Positions 59,001-64,000 of a DNA stretch of 64,000 bases are shown piece by piece (the first letter of the stretch is position 1; the number at the start of each line of letters is the position of its first letter). A model generated the notes under the pieces. The model worked only from the letters and a program-made list of their open reading frames with translations. It was not told where the DNA came from and searched no databases. The stretch comes from Symbiodinium kawagutii (taxonomy: Eukaryota > Sar > Dinophyceae > Suessiales > Symbiodiniaceae): assembly GCA_009767595.1 (NCBI GenBank), contig VSDK01008687.1:17811-81810 (forward strand). Reading direction: 5' to 3'. The position numbers were made by a program, and so were the translations under genes.

Positions 59001-62000
59001 GAGTGGCAATGTCCAGGTCGTGAACCTGGGGTTCTGGAGTCGTCAACACAAGTGTCCCTAGCGATGATATGGGCACTGTTCAGATCAGGTGCTCCAAGTG
59101 AAGAAATCTTGGGTACTGCTGGTGATTGGAGTCATGGATTTCCCAGCGTATTTAGTGGACCCCAATGGATCGCACCAATGGTCATCGGGCTGCACCACAG
59201 CAGTGAACCACTGGAAGCAGCCCGTGAGGTGATGTGTTCTGCGTATCACAACATACCTTTGACGTTCACTCGATGTTCACCTCTATCCACAAGCAGCTAG
59301 GAATTCATCTAGGCTACCCCTTATCAGACCACCATAGATGTTAATTCTGACTTCAACTATCTCTCTATGATGGTCTCTTGGCCTGAACCCTCTGCTCACG
59401 TGGCCCCTCCAAGTTTCGGACCAAGGACACAGTCACAGAAGGAGTGCTCTCCTGGTGGTTCCACGTTACCGAAAACGATCCAGTGGTGGTCCAATGGTTC
59501 CCAATGTCAGGTCCAGTTCACCAAAAACCAATGTTTCCAGCACGAAGCACAGCACAGGTCGGAGCTCCCCTGCCTGCTCAACACACTCTTCCATTCGCCT
59601 GACCAGGCTGGATCTCAGTGTAACATCAAAAGACTCAAAGGAATCAAGTATCGCAAAATGATAGTCATCCTGAAATATCCTGTACAATTGAACAGATATT
59701 CCACTCTATTCTATAGATGTTGTATGAGGTCTTCCCCTAGGGCCTGCCATATCTCCCAGTGGAAAGTTCAGAACTTATCCACAGTGGTGCCAAATGGCAC
59801 AAGTCCTAAGTCTGGCGCCCTGACTTGTGCAGCGAGCAAAGCTCATTGCCAAAAGCCTAGACCCAAAATACCTTTGCACCAATCCATCGGATACAAGGTA
59901 ATCTCTCACAATCTCAAGTAATCTCATCGTGTTTTCAGACATATATAATCACTGCAACACGCGGGAAAGCAGCTTCAAGTGCAATCCAAGTCTCGAACAA
60001 ATATTCATTTGGCTCATGCTATGAAGCCCAGTGATCCCTAATCACGGGCTTCTTCATGCTGCTCATTTCCGTGGACCAGCAAACTATGAAGCATACTCCG
60101 TAAACCTCTGTCAAACCCATTACTGGTTGCATGGTATGAAACATATTTGCCAACCAACCACTTGTTCATGATTACTAGGGAAAACAAAAAATGTCAATCA
60201 AACCACCAACCAGATTAAGCCCCCATTCACCCAAAGGAAAATCTCAACAAATTGACCTACGGCAGCTGACCTTGAGGAAGCATCCTGCGGGGACGACAAA
60301 GCGGCCAATGGGGTGACAGCCATCAGTAGTGGCCTCACCAAACAGTAGGTGGAAGGAATCTTTTACTCTCATCAAATTGGTGGAATTTCGATCTAGTGGG
60401 TAATGGCCATCATTATTTCATAGTTTTTCATAGATCTTGATACATATGCTGACCTCAAGATACAGGCAGGCATCTGTTTCAGTGTCACACAAATACACTA
60501 ACATATGTTTGCATGGCGATGGGTGCGGATCCGGTGGCAGCAAGTAGAGACCAACCAGTGATCCTTGACACAATATCAATGTGATTACAAACTATTGATA
60601 ACCTATGATTAAATACTATGGGTGAATATGGGATTAGTCATTAACTACTCGCTACTTTGCCAGTGATATAGACTTCACCCAATGATACTTCCTGATACTG
60701 ACCTCTAGGTCCCAAGGTATTTCTGCTCATGGTTCAGTAATGGTTGAAGCATTGATAGCAGCCCAGGCACCAAGCGAACCACTGCTTGGTGATGGGACCC
60801 TGTAGGCCGACCAGCTGGTCATGACCAGTGAAACCCCAGCGGCTCCGCGCAGCTCCTGACTTTGGAGACCTGGATGGCTATCCGTGGCCATGGCCATGGG
60901 TGCAAGGACCATGGAGGGGCTTTGAGGGGGGAAATGTCTGATGAAACGTTTGGCCTTGGGAAAGAACACAAGCTTTCTGAAGCTTTAAATTTGGGGATGA
61001 AGTCAAGATTGACAACTGAACAGTAAAAGTACATGTGTTTGACAGACATGTTGAAACAACGTAGCATCAAGCTGCGAAGCAGCATAATCCTGTAGGCATG
61101 CAAAGTAACATAGGTACTCGATATTGGTTGACTCAGAATTGGACTTCTACAGTGCTATAGCGGTACTACTAAGAAGGTAGTCCCGCCGAATCCCGAAACA
61201 ACCAAACAAACCAAACAAACCAAATCAAACCAAACCAAACCAAACCCATCCGAACCAAACCAAACCAAACCAAACAAATCAACCAGCCAACCAACCAACC
61301 ACGCTTACCTTCATGACTCATTTCGAGCCCAACACCACCATCTCCACATAGACTTTGGCTGTTCCGGGTACCATTCCAACCGCCCAGGTTGAGCACCAAC
61401 ACCGGTGTACCCCCAAGGAACTGATGTCCCCGGGACCCAGGGAAGCCTGATGTACCAACAAAACAAAGTGGCAAGCAAGCACCCGTTTGTCACTTGTCAA
61501 TTGTCATTACACACACATAAATATATACCTATATACATATATATAAAAATATATATACACATACATTTACACATAATAGTCGTAATAGTCACATGTATAT
61601 ATATATATATATATATATTTATTTATTTATTTATACAATATATATATATATATTATTCTAATTTGGATGGCATTGTGAGATAGTAACAAAGCAATGACTG
61701 TGGATCAGCACCCGGCCACCAGGGCGGAAGCGCCTGTCTCTTCGGCGATTTCCATTGCGTAGATTAGCTTCTCCTGAACGCTGAGTGGGAACGGCTGTGG
61801 TTTGAAAGGCCCCTTGGAGTCGTGGATGACGGGTTGGTCAGGGCTCTGTTGGGTCAGCAACGGATCAAGCCATCCCAGACCCTTTTGCTTTCAAGACTCA
61901 GTCAATCAAGGTTGGGTCCTTGGAAAAGCACCCCTATCGCGGTAGGAATGATGGGTACCCATTAAACATCCAGAATGACCATTTACTGTAGTAATTTAGT

Positions 62001-63412
62001 AGGGGAAGCAACCAAATGTTGGGGGTACATCATTTGTGCGCAAACCTGTATGTTGCTGCCAGCTCAAGCTTCACATTGGAAGTCGTGGTCCGCCGGGATC
62101 CCAAACACAAGGCTGTTTAAACAACGAAAAATGGGAACTTAATATCAGAAAAAAAATGAAGCTGCCACAAAGTCTGGATCATCATGCGTTGGATTTCATC
62201 AGGAAATTCTGCTCAACGGTGCTTTGAATACACTGTCCAAGCACTGTCGTTCCCTGATGGCTCTGTGGTCACTACCTTGGCGATGCTGCCTACAATGGCC
62301 CCAAACATGGAATCAAAACTAAGCCCGCAACATCAAAGACCCATCATGTTGTTCATCATGTTCATGACGGGCAAAAAACAGAAGAACTTCGCTCACCAAC
62401 AATCACCTTACTTTGAGGAAATAGCTAATCCACGCTTGCCTTGGGTTGAGCAGGAGACCACAGTTCCACTACACCGGTACCTGAGATATGACAGATCTGG
62501 TTGTCACGGCATCCCATGTCTCACATGGTGATGGCAGGAGAGTTCTCCAGGCCTTGTAGCTGAAAATCTCATGATGCTGGTTCAAGCAAGTCGGCTTTCA
62601 TCTATCATCCCCACAAGATCAAGCAGCTGTCCTTTCGAAGATTCTAGCAAGATTAAGCACTCCTCCGCTTCTGGCAGAGTCGAATCCGTACATGAAACCT
62701 TCAGGCCCCCTTCGGCCCCCGTGGTGTGGGTGTCCACAGGACATGACACCACGAAGTCCTCACCCCCCGACGAAATCGCCTTGACGCGAGTCAGTTCTTC
62801 CACTTCCTGGTGCGCTGAAGCAGCTGCAAAGCAGTGGGGGGTCGACCGCAATGGTAATGATAGGATAGATCAATGGCATTGAACCTTGGATAAGCTTTGA
62901 GAACAGAACAACAATGGCATAGAGCCATGTGGATTGATCAAAGGGTATAACAAGGGTGACACCAGGATCATGCTCAGCCAACAAGAAGTGGCGGAACTTT
63001 TGGGGATGTGACCAGCAATGAGAAAGGATATCCCGATACTTGGAGTAAGACCATGGAAAAAAGGACATGTGGGGCAGCGGGGCCTAAGTGGATTGGAAAC
63101 CCAGGAACCTGGTCATGAATGGAAACATCTCTGCAATGTCGGAGGCAACACGACCTCAAACAACTACAGTGGGTTCATAGCCCTGTGATTGCGCAGTTGA
63201 TGCTGACAAAGGGGAATGCCATTCAAAAAAGCTACCTCAAAGGCTGCTCCTGCTATTGAAAGTCCACATGGTCGGAATGGTGAGGACTCGAGGTATCATC
63301 ATTGACTGCCTCAACTTCACAAGTTGGAAGTGCAAAATACACTGCTCTTGGTACAAAAAAAAGTCGCGTGGTTGCTCAGGTGCTTCGCGGCTCCCCAGTC
63401 CTTGGCCATTTT
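52813..63412 (-). CDS. unrecognised multi-exon gene, 3' part (5' end beyond window)
   Basis: Twelve exons, in transcription order: 63368-63412, 62699-62806, 61710-61794, 61309-61446, 60799-60869, 60271-60333, 58984-59025, 57022-57108, 55166-55245, 54149-54215, 53682-53851, 52813-53053. They join with compatible phases and give 398 residues and a stop. Donors are eight GT and three GC; every acceptor is AG. Best landmarks are the second exon (starts EVEELTRVKAISSGG, includes DFVVSCPVDTHTTG), the third (FPLSVQEKLIYAMEIAEETG) and the fourth (GGTPVLVLNLGGWNG). The C-terminal third is charged and probably helical (VDEEDRLKQAAT, FDEFQSLREELVRL, LQEYESRWEECQFFEL). I see no membrane segment and no domain I can name. 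The start is outside the window. The junction 53682/53053 and the exact 3' end are the least certain. I am confident this is a real gene, but not of its function. Confidence 0.72.
53682..53851 (-). CDS. long helical exon of the upstream unrecognised gene
   Basis: Fifty-six codons starting after a gtttag acceptor. Readable segments are GALEVDLVNAAYGEAF, then FDEFQSLREELVRLQPPAVY, then FGLDAAAGYGIR. The acidic/leucine pattern suggests amphipathic helix. The donor is uncertain: GCTGCA after codon 56, or GTTATG a little earlier. Confidence 0.7.
56560..56960. repeat. AACCATCA-type degenerate repeat tract
   Basis: Imperfect copies of CAACTAACCATCA, CATGCTAACATGG and CATCAAATC occupy the intron directly downstream of exon 57022-57108. 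A complementary AATGATGGGGTT array (57172-57285) lies on the other side of the same exon. Confidence 0.75.
57022..57108 (-). CDS. alanine/arginine-rich exon of the upstream unrecognised gene
   Basis: Twenty-nine codons between a pyrimidine-rich gttgcag acceptor and a GCG|gtgagt donor, both close to consensus. The reading starts AQELLQSNLRLAATQGRRG. It is the most GC-rich spot in this part of the window and is flanked on both sides by AACCATCA-type and GGTTAATGATGG-type repeat tracts. Confidence 0.65.
57172..57285. repeat. GATGGGGTTAAT tandem array
   Basis: About eight imperfect units of GGGGTTAATGATG, with variants losing one or two G residues, immediately upstream (in transcription) of exon 57022-57108. 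Confidence 0.75.
61196..61302. repeat. (AACCAAAC)n degenerate repeat
   Basis: Imperfect AAACCAAAC and AACCAACC units run up to the GT donor of exon 61309-61446. The minus-strand ORF rich in Trp, Phe, Gly and Val through this stretch is an artefact. Confidence 0.9.
61309..61446 (-). CDS. glycine-rich exon of the upstream unrecognised gene
   Basis: Forty-five complete codons ending at a perfect GTAAGC donor. The reading contains GHQFLGGTPVLVLNLGGWNG followed by SLCGDGGVGLEM. The preceding exon 61710-61794 ends in a GC donor, and the split codon restores a cysteine. A (AACCAAAC)n repeat lies directly 3' of it in the following intron. Confidence 0.72.
61588..61655. repeat. (AT)n / (ATTT)n microsatellite
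   Basis: About ten TA units, four TTTA units and a further TA run, in the intron between exons 61710-61794 and 61309-61446. Confidence 0.93.
62699..62806 (-). CDS. exon of the upstream unrecognised gene
   Basis: Thirty-six codons, phase 0 at both ends, between a caccag acceptor and an AAG|gtttca donor. The reading GGEDFVVSCPVDTHTTG has strong codon bias (G and C favoured in third positions). It joins the next exon (61710-61794) without a phase break. This is one of the clearest exons of this gene. Confidence 0.75.
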
Positions 63413-64000
63413 CTGCAAGTAGAACCAAGTTTTGCTCCTCAGCACATGTTACAGTGATCTTGTGTCACCAGCCTCGTGACTGGCTACAAAATCACAGCGT
63501 ATCAATTCAGGAATAGGCACTGATCAGGGACCCTGAGGAATTCCATCCAAGTCCATCCAAAAAAAACACTTGGAATTCTCATCTCAGATAATGATCGAAA
63601 CCAGGCAGGCTGATGATTGGCAAAGAACATTGGGAATCGGCAGTGGATTCACAATGACCAACCAAGGACCAACTCAACTTGGACCAAGGTTCCTTGTAAA
63701 AAGACGTGGCTGGTCAGCAAACTGAGAAGAATGACGCAATGACACAATGCAAATCATCCGCAACATAATGGGTCATGTTTTTGATATTGATTGACTCGTT
63801 CACAGCCCACGGCTATAGTGAGCAGTTTCAAACATGGACTGCAGATTGCTTTAGCTGTAGTTGGTCATGGGGGATTCCCAGCTCCAAAGTTTGATTTATA
63901 GGGACATGACTCAACAGAAACTCAGCTCGATGAGTCGCTCGTAGAATGCTCAACAAGATCAGGCAACTGGTTGTGATGTCGATGGTATGCTGTGCGTGCT

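Overview
The window reads as nuclear DNA of a dinoflagellate. Short GC-rich coding islands (about 25-240 nt) sit in long AT-rich, repeat-filled introns. Introns begin with GT or, very often, GC (once GA), and they end in AG that is usually followed by G. That splice-site style, together with genes lined up head to tail on one strand, is characteristic of dinoflagellates; I cannot name the genus. Long ORFs on the plus strand are mostly antisense shadows of minus-strand exons.

All confidently coding DNA is on the minus strand, so genes run from high to low coordinates. (1) 63.4 to 52.8 kb: the 3' part of a gene whose 5' end lies beyond the right edge. Twelve exons join in frame, and I do not recognise the product. 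(2) 52.3 to 23.5 kb: an apparently complete gene of 32 phase-compatible exons, predicting about 765 residues. It has a signal peptide, a long uncharacterised N-terminal half, a DOMON-like domain in the middle and a C-terminal region resembling the plant stress-up-regulated Nod19 (SURNod19) family. This is the best-supported item in the window. (3) About 20.3 kb to beyond the left edge: a third gene with about 20 probable exons. Most, but not all, of its junctions are in phase, and the product is not recognised. The genes are separated by about 0.5 kb (52.3-52.8 kb) and about 3 kb (20.3-23.5 kb). A possible plus-strand two-exon ORF lies in the second gap.

The introns hold dispersed repeats: imperfect TTAACCA / GGTTGATGATGG tracts, (AT)n and other microsatellites, a 40-bp tandem array, and a compound (AAAC)n / trinucleotide block with a 70-bp duplication. 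There is also a family of small inverted-repeat elements with ends like TTTCTCAAAATAGGG. One of these contains a tRNA-derived SINE flanked by a 20-bp target-site duplication. No rRNA, intact tRNA gene, CRISPR array or prokaryotic feature was seen.
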